NCBI GenBank assembly: GCA_030734395.1
Contig: JAUZTG010000029.1
Coordinates: forward strand, 372,001 to 436,000
DNA length: 64,000 bases
From: Sarocladium kiliense
Taxonomy: Eukaryota; Ascomycota; Sordariomycetes; Hypocreales; Sarocladiaceae
Reading direction: 5' to 3'
The notes beneath the pieces are model-generated. The model was not told the origin of the DNA. It did not search any database and worked only from the letters and a program-made list of their open reading frames with translations. Below are positions 1 to 11,300 of the stretch, one piece after another. The first letter of the stretch is position 1; each line of letters starts with the position of its first letter. The translations under genes and the position numbers were made by a program.

Positions 1-1
1 C

Positions 2-1342
2 GAAGACACGCTCAGGCGATGCCTCAAGTTCTCTTCGGTCGCTATCGGACAATTTTGGTCCATTATTCCTATGTCGGACAATTGCTGTTCAGACCTGCTC
101 GAAGCCTTTCGCACGCATATGCCGACAACACTGATTGCCATCGTGGGTTTCGCCATCTCAAACATTCACGCCAACATCAGTCCCCAAGGCCAGGACGACC
201 TGCGAAGAAAGGTTCTCGAGATACTGGGCTCAGCTGCAGTGGGACTCAGATCACCCTCGCTCGATCTTGTCCTAGCTGCTCTAGTGGCAGCTTTTTGGAA
301 CAGACCATCCGTCAACGATACCAATGGGAATTCCTTCCAGATGGTTCATCTTGCCTATAACATGAGCATAGACCTCGGCTTCGGAGGCCCGGAGTTTCAG
401 TCCTCGCCAGCGACCTGGTTCTTTCGATTCCAAGGGACAGTGCCATTGGCGATGCGACAAACTTGGCTCGTGTCTTGTGTTGCTTCCACTATGATGGCTA
501 TCTCATTGAGAAGAAAGCCTGCATTCGACTGGGGCCGATCACATTACGAAGCGGTACAGATATGGGAACAAGAGGGCTCTACTGATGCTTTGTTCTTGGA
601 GATTCTCTATATTGCCGTTCTACACGCCCAGATCGCCAAAGACCTCGAGTTTTCCGACATGCAAGTACTTCACGACATCGACTCCGAGAAAGTCAGCGTA
701 GCCCAAGTTCGGACTCAGAAGAGGCTCAACGAATTGACGAGTCGGCCGCTCGGACAGGATCCACAGCTTCAGTTCTGGCGAGCATTGGCAATCATCTACG
801 TCAATGAGCCAGTCCTACACACGAGTACGAACAAGGGTCTCTTCAGCGCGCCCTACATCGCAGCCAAGATTGGTGCTACAGACTTCGCCCGGCCTATTCA
901 GGTTACACGAGCTGCCGAAAGAGCGCTTCTCACGATAGTAGAAGCCTCCCACCTTGTCATCGAGCTAGTGCGGCAAATGGAGCCAAGCCTGGTCCTCGCA
1001 ATGCCATCACTCTGCTTTGCGCCGGGAATCAGCTACGCCTTCTCTATTCTGGTGAAGGTGTTCGTTGCGGTGTCAGCGCCAGGCAACACTTACGGCAGGG
1101 TTCTGTCACGCCAAGCTCTGCGCCTCGAAGACGCGATGGTCAGTTTGATAGCCGTCAAAGAGGCATTGCTGCAAATTGATCCATTCATGGCTAATTGGAA
1201 CACGAGATTGGTTGGGTCGGTAGAGTGGCTGGGGAATTGGCTAGCCGACTATGAGGCTATCCTGACACGCTACGAGCAAAACCTCGAGACAGGAAATGCT
1301 GACATGGCTATCGAGGATCTGAGCCCCTTTGGAGCTTTCTAG
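2..1342 (+). CDS. Fungal transcription factor, regulatory region (5' partial)
   Basis: The frame is open from the second base of the window, so the gene begins further left. At least 446 residues are present, ending in TAG. A Met at base 71 is internal, because coding-like sequence continues upstream of it. The visible part looks like the middle homology and C-terminal region of fungal zinc-cluster regulators: amphipathic helices, a stretch around LAYNMSIDLGFGG typical of the Fungal_trans family, and a helical C-terminus. No DNA-binding domain lies in the window; a Zn2Cys6 or C2H2 domain is expected upstream. The next gene is the FAS1 protein, 0.6 kb away. Target genes cannot be inferred. The family call is good, the DNA-binding class is unknown. 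Confidence 0.75.
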   Translation, partial: EDTLRRCLKFSSVAIGQFWSIIPMSDNCCSDLLEAFRTHMPTTLIAIVGFAISNIHANISPQGQDDLRRKVLEILGSAAVGLRSPSLDLVLAALVAAFWNRPSVNDTNGNSFQMVHLAYNMSIDLGFGGPEFQSSPATWFFRFQGTVPLAMRQTWLVSCVASTMMAISLRRKPAFDWGRSHYEAVQIWEQEGSTDALFLEILYIAVLHAQIAKDLEFSDMQVLHDIDSEKVSVAQVRTQKRLNELTSRPLGQDPQLQFWRALAIIYVNEPVLHTSTNKGLFSAPYIAAKIGATDFARPIQVTRAAERALLTIVEASHLVIELVRQMEPSLVLAMPSLCFAPGISYAFSILVKVFVAVSAPGNTYGRVLSRQALRLEDAMVSLIAVKEALLQIDPFMANWNTRLVGSVEWLGNWLADYEAILTRYEQNLETGNADMAIEDLSPFGAF

Positions 1343-1968
1343 AATAGCGATTATCAAGTTATTTTCCCTCTTGTGTCAGCTTAGGCAGGACGAATATCCT
1401 TCAAGCTGCCGTGATTTGCGTATGCGTTGCGAGGCGCAGCTGGGCTGTATAGACGGGGCGGGAAGATGCATGACGACACCACTTTTTGTAGAGAATCCAA
1501 GCCCTTGCACCTGTCAAACCGTCGAGCTGATCTTTAACAGGCAGGGTCACAGGCTTTAACTCCGCAGCATAAGGCTTAGTTCCCGCATGGGGAACATCTC
1601 GGTGTTTGTGGGGACGGTTAAATCTTGCCGTGCTTGGCTGCTTCTACTTGCCCCACGGGATTCTTCGCGATGAAGCATGCTCGGTTTACCAAGCCCCGTT
1701 AAAGTGCCTTAGAGAAAGAAATGTAACGGTGATCTCGCAGAAGAATGAGTCGATGATGCTTAGATTCTGAAATGCTAAATCGACATCATGACCTTGAAGG
1801 CCATCCTCACGATGGAGTCGCGGTTGAACATGTATAAGAGAGACCGCAAGGGACGAGTTCGGAGAAGACAGAAACAACACTGTCAAGAAGCACCAGCCTT
1901 AGAAGACTCACCACACATCAAATCATCAGGCATCTTGAATCAAGTTCTACCCCGACATTCTCCGCAGA
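1343..1968. other. Intergenic, promoter of the FAS1 gene
   Basis: No convincing gene. Contains the presumed terminator of the transcription factor and the FAS1 promoter, with a TATAA element near 1833. Confidence 0.6.
1833..1837 (+). promoter_or_regulatory. TATA element of the FAS1 gene
   Basis: TATAA lies 136 bases before the FAS1 start codon, a usual distance for a fungal core promoter with a short leader. Confidence 0.45.
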
Positions 1969-3357
1969 ATGCAGCTTCTCACTCTTGCAACTCTGGCAAC
2001 CGCTGTGGCGGCCCAGCAAATGGACCTGTACTCTACCCTTGTGTCCGATCACGAACTCTCAACACTGGCTGAGCTACTGGCTCTTGTTCCAGACATCAGC
2101 AATACTCTTGCAGCCGCCAGCAACATCACCATCTTCGCTCCGACAAACGCTGCCTTCGCCGCTGTTCCTCGCGACATCCCCGAAGGCGAAGCGATCGAGT
2201 GGAAGAATGACACCGTCGCCATTGGAGCCCTTCTGTCGAATCACGTCTTCCCGGGCTACTACCCTGCTGAGGCTGTGACGGATACGCCTTTATTCATCCA
2301 GTCGCTTCTGGATAGTAGCTTCGAAAACTACCGCCAGCCGTTCGGCAACTTCACCGGCGGCCAGTACAATGGAGTTGTGAGGGACGGTGATGATGTTGCC
2401 GTTATTTCTGGAGAGTTGACTGTCTCGTACGTCACGCAAGCTGTGAGTACCATTCCCATGTTAAACTCTCTCAGAGTAGCCACTGATATCCTCGCACCAG
2501 AACATCAAAGTCGAAAACTCTGTCATTATTCACAAGATCGACACGCCTCTTAGCTTCGGCCCTCCGCTGCAGCTCTTCACCCGTCGCGATGGCCTCCTCA
2601 ACTTCAACGCCGCCGTTACAGCCGCCGATCTTCCTTATGCGTTCGGCAACCTGGATGGTAGCGACGCTAGCAAGCTGAACATCTCTGACTTCACAGTCTT
2701 TATTCCCAACGATGCTGCCTTCGAGGCGATCGGCTCCGTGCTGGAGAGTGCAGATTTGGAGACTTTGCAGGATGTACTTGCATATCACATTGTCGAGGAT
2801 GTTGTCTTCTCGACGGCGCTCGCGAATTTCAGTGTTCCGAGTTCGCAGGGTGCCGATTTGACCATCACCGTTGCTGAGGATGGCAGTGCTTGGGTCAATG
2901 GCGCGAAGATTCTATTCCCCAATGTCCTTCTCTTCAACGGTGTTGCGCATATCATTGATGGGTACGTCACAGATATGATACCCGCCTACGCCTCATTCTA
3001 ACATTTCCTCGCAGTGTTCTCAACCCCAGCGATGCGCCTTTCGATCGTGCAGACCTCAAGCCCGGGGTTGATGCCACAGAACGTCTGGCTTTCCCCGACG
3101 CTTCTCCCGTCTCCAAGCTTCCCTTCTCAAGCATCACCTACGAGTTTGACAGCGCCACTTACTCCACACCCAAGCTACTCGAGACGATCATGGCTGTGGA
3201 TGCCACAGCTACCGCTGCCCCGACCGGCACGGATGTCAGGGAGCCCGAAGCGGGCGTCACTGGAGAGCCAAGTACTGTGGCTGAGGCAGGCAGCACAAAG
3301 CTTGTGGCTACTGGTGCTGCCATTGCCGCACTGATTGTTGCTCTGTTGATGGTGTAA
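1969..3357 (+). CDS. Secreted GPI-anchored fasciclin (FAS1) protein
   Basis: Three exons by splice signals and frame: 1969-2442, 2501-2961 and 3015-3357, giving 425 residues. The N-terminus is a signal peptide (Met plus about 15 hydrophobic residues ending in AVAA). Two FAS1 domains follow. Each has the H1-box pattern, TIFAPTNAAF in the first and TVFIPNDAAF in the second, and the second has a clear H2-like stretch near its end. A Thr/Ala-rich linker and a hydrophobic C-terminal tail (AAIAALIVALLMV) predict a GPI anchor. FAS1 domains mediate adhesion to cell walls or extracellular matrix, so a cell-surface role is inferred. Both introns use GT(G/A)NGT donors and CAG acceptors and join in frame. 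The gene looks intact. Confidence 0.9.
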
Positions 3358-4297
3358 TGAGTTCATGACGGAATTTGGCCTTTTGCTGCGTTGAGACATA
3401 GAACCTTGCCGGCCTGCATCCATGATGGTAAATGGCTTGGATTTCTAGCATCTTCATCGAGGTGACAGGAAGAATCTACGAACGCCGCCTAATCATCACA
3501 TCTTACTATTTATTTTGGAATGTCAACACGAATAATACAGTCACAATGCCTCATCAGTTGCAGTCTCAATCCCGGCGATGTTCACGAACAAGGCATTGGA
3601 CGGATCGTTATTGACCGACACATGCATGGAGATAGGGACTTATTTTCCTGAGTACTCCGTTCTAAAGATTGCTACGAAGGAATACTTTTATGTAAGTTTC
3701 TTTGAGAATATGATGTAGCTCAGGTACTGCAAAACAACTGTTGGTTTGTATCCTCTCCTTCCTTCACAGGCCAGTAAGGACGGTCGATGATCTTAAGGCC
3801 CGTCGTATATCTGCATCTTGCTATCTGGTGACAATGCTTGCAAGGGGATAAAAATGGCGCCGCGTATTTTGCGCCGCCTGACTTGCAAGAATGATGGCCT
3901 GCTTGACCTGGTTTGACACTGTGGCGGCTGCGAAGGCGAAGCTGTCAGATGCTAAGCATCAAAGACTCCAGCAATTCCTCGCATCAGCATTTTACGCTTA
4001 CGATATTGCCTTATTCGAGTATGACATGTAGATCATGGGAGCCGCTGCAAACTTCCACTTGCAACGATACTACGTTGGTTAGCCGGTTCAAGAAGGTGTT
4101 GTCTGTTGGTATTGCAACACCCCGCATCGCCTCCGAAGATCATGCAGTCTCTTCTCTCCGTCTTGGTGCGACGGCCAACGTCCGAACGCAGCAAAGCGAT
4201 CAAGGATGTGCAGCAGAGGTTTGTTTGACCGCAAGAAGAGAGTCAAAATCATCAGGCGTGCTGTTCTAAAAGGCATCGAGAGAGTTAAATAGCCGCC
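3358..4297. other. Intergenic, no gene seen
   Basis: About 0.9 kb with only short overlapping reading frames. A GATAAAAA element near 3847 could be a core promoter for the GH43 gene, but it is about 450 bases from the chosen start, so a leader intron or a different start is possible. Confidence 0.5.
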
Positions 4298-5944
4298 ATG
4301 ACGTCCACGGGGAGAATCGCACGCTGGGTATCTTACTTCCCTGGCCTGGCTCACCGGGCAATTGACAGCGTCACTCGTCGTCTAGCACAGCCCAAAATTG
4401 GGATATCTTTGTTACAACAACCCATCATGTCAGTCAGGAAAGCTGTCCTCGGAGCATTAATGTCCAGCTCAGCTTCGGGCGGCATCGTCACCACCAGCGG
4501 CAACACTCCGGATACCTTCCCTAACTACACTACGTCTGAGGCTGGGAACCCGTTCATCGAAGGCTGGTATGCTGATCCTGATACTGGATACTACAATGAC
4601 GAGTATTGGATATTCCCGACCTGGTCAGATGTATATGAGAAGCAAACACACTTGGACGCGTTCTCGAGTCCTGATCTCGTGAATTGGACAAAGCACCCCA
4701 GTATTATCACAACTGAGGAGGTGTCATGGGCACACAAGGCTATGTGGGCACCCGCACATATTGAGCGCAATGGGAAATACTATTTGTATTTCGGCGCGAA
4801 TGACATCCAGGTCCCCGAGATCGAGGATGGTCTCATTGGGGGGATTGGTGTCGGTGTTGCGGACCGTCCTGAAGGGCCGTACAAGGATGCTATCGGAAAA
4901 CCTCTTATTGGCGACTTTTATAATGGCGCCCAGCCTATTGATCAAGACGTCTTCATTGATGATGATGGTCAGGCTTACATCTATTATGGGGGCCACAGCC
5001 ATGCCAATGTTGCCAAATTGAACGAAGACATGATATCCCTAGGCACCTTTGATGACGGAACGAACTTCAAGGAAATCACACCAGAGAACTTTGTCGAAGG
5101 CTCATATATGATCAAGCGCAATGGAATCTACTACTTCATGTGGTCCGAGGGAGGTTGGGGCTCAGCCGACTATGCTGTCTCATACGCCATGTCGGACAAC
5201 CCTCTCGGTCCCTTTGAACGCGTCGCTAAGATCTTGCAGCAAGACGACGCAGTCGCACGCAGCAGCGGGCACAATGGAGTTATCCATGTGCCAGGCACAG
5301 ATATCTACTACATCACATATCACCGTCGGCCACTCAGCGAGACGGCGCGAGATCACCGCGTGACATGCTACGATAGGATGTACTTCAACGAAGATGGGAC
5401 AATTCAACCAATCCAGATGCTTGTCAGAGACAATTTCGCGGATGGCAAGATGATCGCTTGGAATGCTTCTGGATCTACGGGTACTGGTGACTGGCGTGTG
5501 AAGAACCAGAAGTTAGTTGGCACAACCAGTGATGACGACGGCCTCGCGCTCGCAATTCTCGATACAAACTTTACAGATGTCCAGTTTGATGCCAATATTA
5601 ACGTGCCGACCTTTCTGAAGGGAAGCACTGGGGCCCTGGCATTCAGAGCCTCCAGCATTCTCGGTCATGATTACTACTGGGCGAGATTGGGCGCCGCTAA
5701 GATAGAGCTTGGGATTACGCAGGGTGGGACAGAGAAGGTTCTGGCCAAGGCGAGGGCTTTCATCATGCCGGGTGTTGAGCACCAAGTCAGAGTTCAGGCA
5801 GTTGGTGATGAGATCAGCGTGTTTATGGATGATATGAAGAACCCTATTGTCGTGGTGAAGGATGACACGCTGGCTCGCGGTGCAACTGGAGTGCTCGTTC
5901 GAGGCGAGGCGACATTTGATGATGTGTCGGTTTCGGCCCCATAA
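4298..5944 (+). CDS. Glycoside hydrolase family 43 enzyme
   Basis: A 548-residue single-exon protein. GH43 enzymes are five-bladed beta-propellers that cleave arabinose or xylose linkages in hemicellulose and pectin by inversion. The three catalytic carboxylates can be placed: Asp93 in YADPD (general base), Asp215 in QPIDQD (pKa modulator) and Glu267 in FVEGSY (general acid). About 170 C-terminal residues form a beta-rich, concanavalin-like module, as in many GH43 enzymes. The ATG at 4298 has a strong GCCGCC context, but the N-terminus is Arg-rich with no clear signal peptide. An ATG at 4427 gives a shorter protein that also has only a weak signal. The start, and whether it is secreted, are therefore uncertain. 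Exact substrate cannot be told. It is convergent with the P450 gene, 111 bases away. Confidence 0.85.
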   Translation: MTSTGRIARWVSYFPGLAHRAIDSVTRRLAQPKIGISLLQQPIMSVRKAVLGALMSSSASGGIVTTSGNTPDTFPNYTTSEAGNPFIEGWYADPDTGYYNDEYWIFPTWSDVYEKQTHLDAFSSPDLVNWTKHPSIITTEEVSWAHKAMWAPAHIERNGKYYLYFGANDIQVPEIEDGLIGGIGVGVADRPEGPYKDAIGKPLIGDFYNGAQPIDQDVFIDDDGQAYIYYGGHSHANVAKLNEDMISLGTFDDGTNFKEITPENFVEGSYMIKRNGIYYFMWSEGGWGSADYAVSYAMSDNPLGPFERVAKILQQDDAVARSSGHNGVIHVPGTDIYYITYHRRPLSETARDHRVTCYDRMYFNEDGTIQPIQMLVRDNFADGKMIAWNASGSTGTGDWRVKNQKLVGTTSDDDGLALAILDTNFTDVQFDANINVPTFLKGSTGALAFRASSILGHDYYWARLGAAKIELGITQGGTEKVLAKARAFIMPGVEHQVRVQAVGDEISVFMDDMKNPIVVVKDDTLARGATGVLVRGEATFDDVSVSAP

Positions 5945-6055
5945 CAATTGGCACAACCGGAGAAGGCCAGACCCATGATTTGACAGTCTCAATTCTATTG
6001 AATCATCCATCAGTCAAGGCTGCTTCTTTGCTTCTAGTCTTCGCAGCCGATATTT

Positions 6056-7731
6056 TTACCAATCGTCAAGAACCGTGACCTTGATCATCGGCCCAGCAGC
6101 TGGATGGAATGTGACTCCTCCGCGCTTGAGTCTGATGCTCGTGTCCTCCGCATCGGCCTCGTTGTGAAGGTCAAATTGCAACTTGCCCACCCAAGCAGTT
6201 AGGATACAGGCCATTTCTCCACGAGTAAAGCCTTGGCCGATGCAGCCTCTATGTCCTTGCAAGAAGGTCATAAAGCCGTACTTGCTGCTGGCTCCACCAT
6301 TCAATGCTGTACCATTTTCCGTGTCCTCAAGCCATCTCTCAGGCTTGAACTCCCCAGCGTCCGGACCCCAGACCTTAGAACTGAAGTTGATGGCACCGGG
6401 GCTGACGATAAATCGCGTTCCTTTGGGGATGTGTCGCCCTTGTATGGAGGTGTCTACGACGGACTCGCGTAGAACGTGAGGTACACCAGGGTAGTATCTC
6501 AACGCCTCGCTGACGAAAGCCTGAAGGTAAGTCATGTTCTCGAAGACCTCGCTTGTGGCCTCCTCTTCTGGATTGAACGAGGGCATTGAATCACGAATCT
6601 CTTTTCGGAGCTTCCTTTGGATGTCTTGATGCTTGGCCAACAAGTACACAGTCCACGTCAGCGACGCGGCAGATGTCTCATGTCCAGCAGCCAGGAATGT
6701 CATGACTTGGTCAACCAGCTGCTCTTCCGATAGCGAAGAGCTGAGGAGAACTTCTAAAACATCCGTCGCTGGCGCATTGCCCTTCGCCAAACTTTCTCGC
6801 TTCGACTGAATGAGTTCACGGCTGAACTGACGGATATGCGAGGCGCTTTCCATTAAAATGCGATTGCTCTCGAGTGGCAGGTATGAGATCATCCACCGCG
6901 GTAAGAACATGGTTGCCAAGTTCAGCAAATCTCTGCTCGACTCGGGAGCGAATACGCGCTTATAGGTCATTGTCAATGGGTTCTTCGGATCTTGAACCGA
7001 CCCGAAGTCGCGACCCAGGCTTGCGCTGCCGACAATATCGAGGGTAATGCGTGAGGCCCAATCACCGATATCGACAGGGGCGTCTGCTTCTTTAGCGATG
7101 GCAATAGCGGATTCGCGCCCCTTGGCCCAAAATTTGGGATACAGCAGACGGATCTGCTTCGTCGTGAATCCTGGGGCCAAAGCACGACGCTGTACCTTAT
7201 GGTTGTGACCTTCGGACACAATAAGCCCATCACCAAGAATACGACCGAGTGAGTAGCGAACCACTTCAGGTTTCTCGAAGTCGTAATTTCGCGTCACCTG
7301 GATCTCATGTAAGACCTCAGGTGAGGTGACGAGAATACGCTCCTGGTTGAGAGCATTCATGAACCGGATCATCCCATCATTGGGCACATTCAACACCCTG
7401 TTGAAAGTCGTCAGCTACAATGTACATGATATTATTGCGAGAAACCCGCTTACCAGTCTCGCATCACCCTAACATGGTGCTGTCCAGTGGACAAAACCTC
7501 ATGATGCCCATTCCACTTCGAAGCCCCAGGTGGACTAGGCAAGTCCCGAAAGGGAGAAAAGAAATGCGGATAGACGAAGATTTTCCATACGAACCAGGCG
7601 CAGACCCCAGAGAACGAAAGCCCTAAGAAGATTCCCGCAATCTTTGGCTTACTATCAAGACCAACAAGTGCCGGAGACATGGCAAGCGAACCAGCCAAGA
7701 TCCGCGCTATTGGAGCCTCACCGAAATCCAT
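6056..7731 (-). CDS. Cytochrome P450 monooxygenase
   Basis: Two exons, 7731-7454 and 7397-6056, joined across a 56-nt intron (GTAAGC donor, CAG acceptor), giving 539 residues. An N-terminal hydrophobic segment anchors it in the ER membrane, followed by a proline-rich hinge (FRDLPSPPG). Diagnostic motifs are present: the I-helix oxygen-binding motif AAGHETSAAS, the K-helix ExxR in SEALRYYPG, and the heme loop FLQGHRGCIG with Cys478 as the thiolate ligand. It lies on the same strand as the polyketide synthase, about 0.6 kb beyond its 3' end, which makes it the best candidate tailoring oxidase for that product. That role is inferred from position only. The gene looks intact. Confidence 0.92.
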
Positions 7732-8334
7732 TTTAGTGGTGGCTTCGGTAAATGGGTATGACTATTCATTGACGAGAAACAACTTCCCCAGGTGCGTGAG
7801 ATGCCTGGGGGTTTGGTATAAGTAGAAGTTGCTAGGGTGGTCATGCAGTCAGCGCTCGGGAGGGTCCCGTTGTGGGAGGGCTTTTATCCGGCGCGGGCTC
7901 TCCCCGTGGGGAGAATTACGAGGGACTATCCGATACACGATAGGATCTGCACTCTTTAGTTCCTGTTCGGCGATCATCAAAGATGCCGTGAAAACCGGAC
8001 TTCGTCGGAGAGCTATGTAGCCATACCCGCGGTCCACGAACTCCCAGAGGCCGCGGAACCAAAGGGCTCAGCTCAGGACCGATCAATCACGCGCTGAGCG
8101 ATCTATTTAGGGTTTAGGGATCCTAAGGACATTTCTCATGTTATAGATTGAGTATTTATAAAGCTATGATGCTTTGAAGAAACCGTTCTCGAGCTATCGT
8201 ATACGAATCTCGGCCTAGAGTCGAGAGACGAAGATCGAAGCACGGCTGATTACATAGGATGTCAAATTCATGAATTCGTCACAATCATAATACTACATTA
8301 CTCTTCTTTCTTTCACTTATCGGAAATGATGCAG
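7732..8334. other. Intergenic between P450 and PKS
   Basis: Contains the P450 promoter and the PKS 3' region. The only structure seen is the CTCCCC-GT-GGGGAG inverted repeat at 7900-7913. No gene found. Confidence 0.55.
7900..7913. repeat. Short inverted repeat CTCCCC-GT-GGGGAG
   Basis: Perfect 6-bp arms with a 2-bp spacer, about 170 bases upstream of the P450 start. It contains CCCC/GGGG cores that resemble binding sites of C2H2 stress or catabolite regulators. Function is unproven. Confidence 0.35.
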
Positions 8335-11300
8335 CTACCTCACAACGCACAACTCCTGAATAATCGCCGCGGCCTCATCCACACATCGCACAAACTTCTC
8401 TGCAGACCCAGCAGGGCAGTTCAAGCTGATGATTGACCTAGAACACGCATGTCAGAATTTGGACCGAAGCGACTCTTGGAGCTGAAAGTGACTCACTGTG
8501 TATCCTGGATGGTATACCTCAGCCTCAAAGTACTGGCATCAAGCGGTGTGCTGATGGCCTCAGTGGTTGGGTGGTTGATGTTGCTCATTGCACAGAAGTT
8601 GTAACCCTTAAGGTACAGCTCATCGCTGAAGATTACTGCTTGTGGCTCGGTCTTTGGCCAGCGAGACTGCATAATAGTGATGAGTCTGAAGAATCCCTTT
8701 CCATCCCTGGCCTTGCGCACACGGGTGTTCATATCTTTCACAGCATCAAGCATCAGGGTACGCTTCTGGCTGCTGTCTTCACCATTGGGTGAAGCAACAA
8801 CGGCCTCACAGAACGCGCGAATAGGGTGAGACATTACTTGGATAACATCATGGCGACCCTCGTGGAAGTGAATGTGCATGATTGGCTGCCAGTTGGGAAG
8901 GATCCGACGGTCCCAGTAGAAGTACAGCGCGAGCTGCACGAGAAGATCGTAGCCAGCCTTGAAAGAGACGCCACCCTGACCCAGAAGATGCGGAGTGAAG
9001 GTGGAGAGAACGTGAGAAGTGTAGTCACGAGCAGCGCTGGCGTCGCTGAATCGTTCGCGAAGGACTTCCATGTGGGATTCGATCTCCGGTGAAATGGTTA
9101 GAGATAGCTCTTCTGGGAGTGGTGCCGAGCTCGTGAGTGGTGATGGCTTGTAAGCTGTGAGCACTTCGCTTACACGGGCATATAGTGTTTCAGGAGTCGT
9201 TCCGTCAATGTGTGAGTGCTCAATAATTATGCCTGAGTTGCCGTTCTCTGTGACCGCAATCTGCATGCCTTTGTCAAACCAGCGATTGAACCCATCACCG
9301 AGCATACCATGCTTGGCGTGATCGGTATAACCACTTGGGCTGCCGTTGTCAAGATTGACGACGAAGGCTGCACCTTCGATTGCTTGCAGATACCTGGCAT
9401 TTGCTGGGCTGATCGCGAGCAGCTCCTCACGCTGCTTTGCCCATGAGTCACGGTTGTCGGTTGTGAGAATACCTGCCCAGGTGCCCTCATCGTCACCAAC
9501 ATGTGAAATAATGGTATCCATGACACCCCTAATCGAAGCGAAATCGGCGTCATTGAGGTCCACGATGAAGAGGCGACCACGTCTGAGTACGACGCAGTAA
9601 TCAGCAGCTGCCTTGATCAACTCATCCCTGCCAACACCTGGTCGTCGGTATGTATTGAACAGATACTTTAGTGGCGCGCGACAGATGGCGGTGTCAGCAA
9701 GGAAGAGAGGTCCAACTCTGTCCTCTTCGATCTCGCGCTTGAACTTGAGAGCTTCCATGATGATCAGGGCTGCTCGCTCAGCCTGAGTATGAGGAACCGG
9801 GCTAGGATGGTTGACAGACATGAACGAGGTGTACTGAATCGGCTGGCGCATTGCTAGGTAGGAGTCGTTGCAGAGCCAGTTTCGAATCCAATTGCCAGCC
9901 TTGACGTCTTCAGCCTCTGCTTGAATGCTTTTGTATACGCTCTCGCCAACGCCCCCCGGTAAAGCGAATGCAGCAGCTGCAGCCCGGAGAGTTTCGACTT
10001 CCTCATCATTGTCAGCCATGATCGCGAAATTCTCGACGAGGTCATCGAGGGCTTCGACAAGATCTGGAACAGGCTGAATGGCGGCCTTCGTGGGCACTGG
10101 GCAGCATTCGAGGCCCTCGATAGTGTCGCCCATACCATTGGGCTGTTCCACTTTCTCGGCACCAGAGGCATCCTGGAAGCCACCTTGGGCGTCGCTTGTT
10201 TCATCGTCGTTCAAGTCAGCACCCTGACCCTTCTTTGTCAATGTTGGTGGCAGGATCTTGGAGCGCGAAGCTAGTAGTTCTGCTAGATGAATCATGCTCG
10301 GCGCGTTACTGAGCTCGGCCGCTTGCAGCGTCACCTTAAAGGTACGCACCATCCAATTCTTGAGTTCAATGGACACCAGGCTATCTAAGCCAAATGAAGA
10401 AAGTGGTTGATTCATGTTGACGTCTTCGGCATCGAGGTTGAGGAAGGCGATGAACTTCTCGTGAGTAGTCTCGGCAATCACCTGCACCGCATCCTCGAGG
10501 CTTTCAGCGTTTCTGAGCAGAGCCTCAATGTCACGCTTGACACCGCCTTGGCCAACCTCTGCCTCAGAAGCCTGAAGCTGGGGGATAGTGCGGTATACTG
10601 CAGTCCAGATGTAGTCTCCCGACCCTTGCGCGATAGACTGACGGTCGAAGCCCATGAGCGCATGCCAAAACGGGCGACCAAGATCAATAGAGGAATCCAT
10701 GGCATATTCCATCAACTGCGGGATCTCGTCGATATTGAACAGAATACCACCCTTGTGCTGGAAATCGTGATTTTGGCTTTGCAGGTTCGTGACGGCTTTC
10801 GTCTCACCGACGATGGGCAAGTCAAGCGATACGTAGCGCGTGCCGTATGTGCGATCATGAGAAGTCACGAAAGCGTCCTGGAAGGCATTGGCTGCGCCGT
10901 AATTTGACTGGCCGGGGTTGCCGACAGCACCAGAGATCGATGATAGGGTGATGAAGAAGTCCAAATCAAGCGACTTGAAGGCAGCGTCAAGATGCCAAGT
11001 GCCAAACACCTTGGGCCCCAAAACAGTGTTCCACTCGTCGCTGTTCATCTTGACAAATGGACGGTCCTTCAGAACCATACCCGCGTGAACGAGACCCCGC
11101 ACAGGAGGGAAAGAGTCTCTGCACTGTTGAGCGAGCCTCTCCACACTCTCCATGTTTGTGATGTCGCATTGGATGAGATGAAGCTGGCCCCCGAGACTCT
11201 TGATCTCTTGCTCGAAAGCAACTCTCTCCGTGTCAGGGAGCTGCCTTCGTGACAGGGTGACTATGTGTCCGGCCCCAAGCTTGGCGAGGTGCTTGACCAG

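Noticed and set aside
8106..8119. Two copies of TTTAGGG, a telomere-like repeat
   Set aside because: Only two units in ordinary intergenic DNA; no array, so chance is likely.
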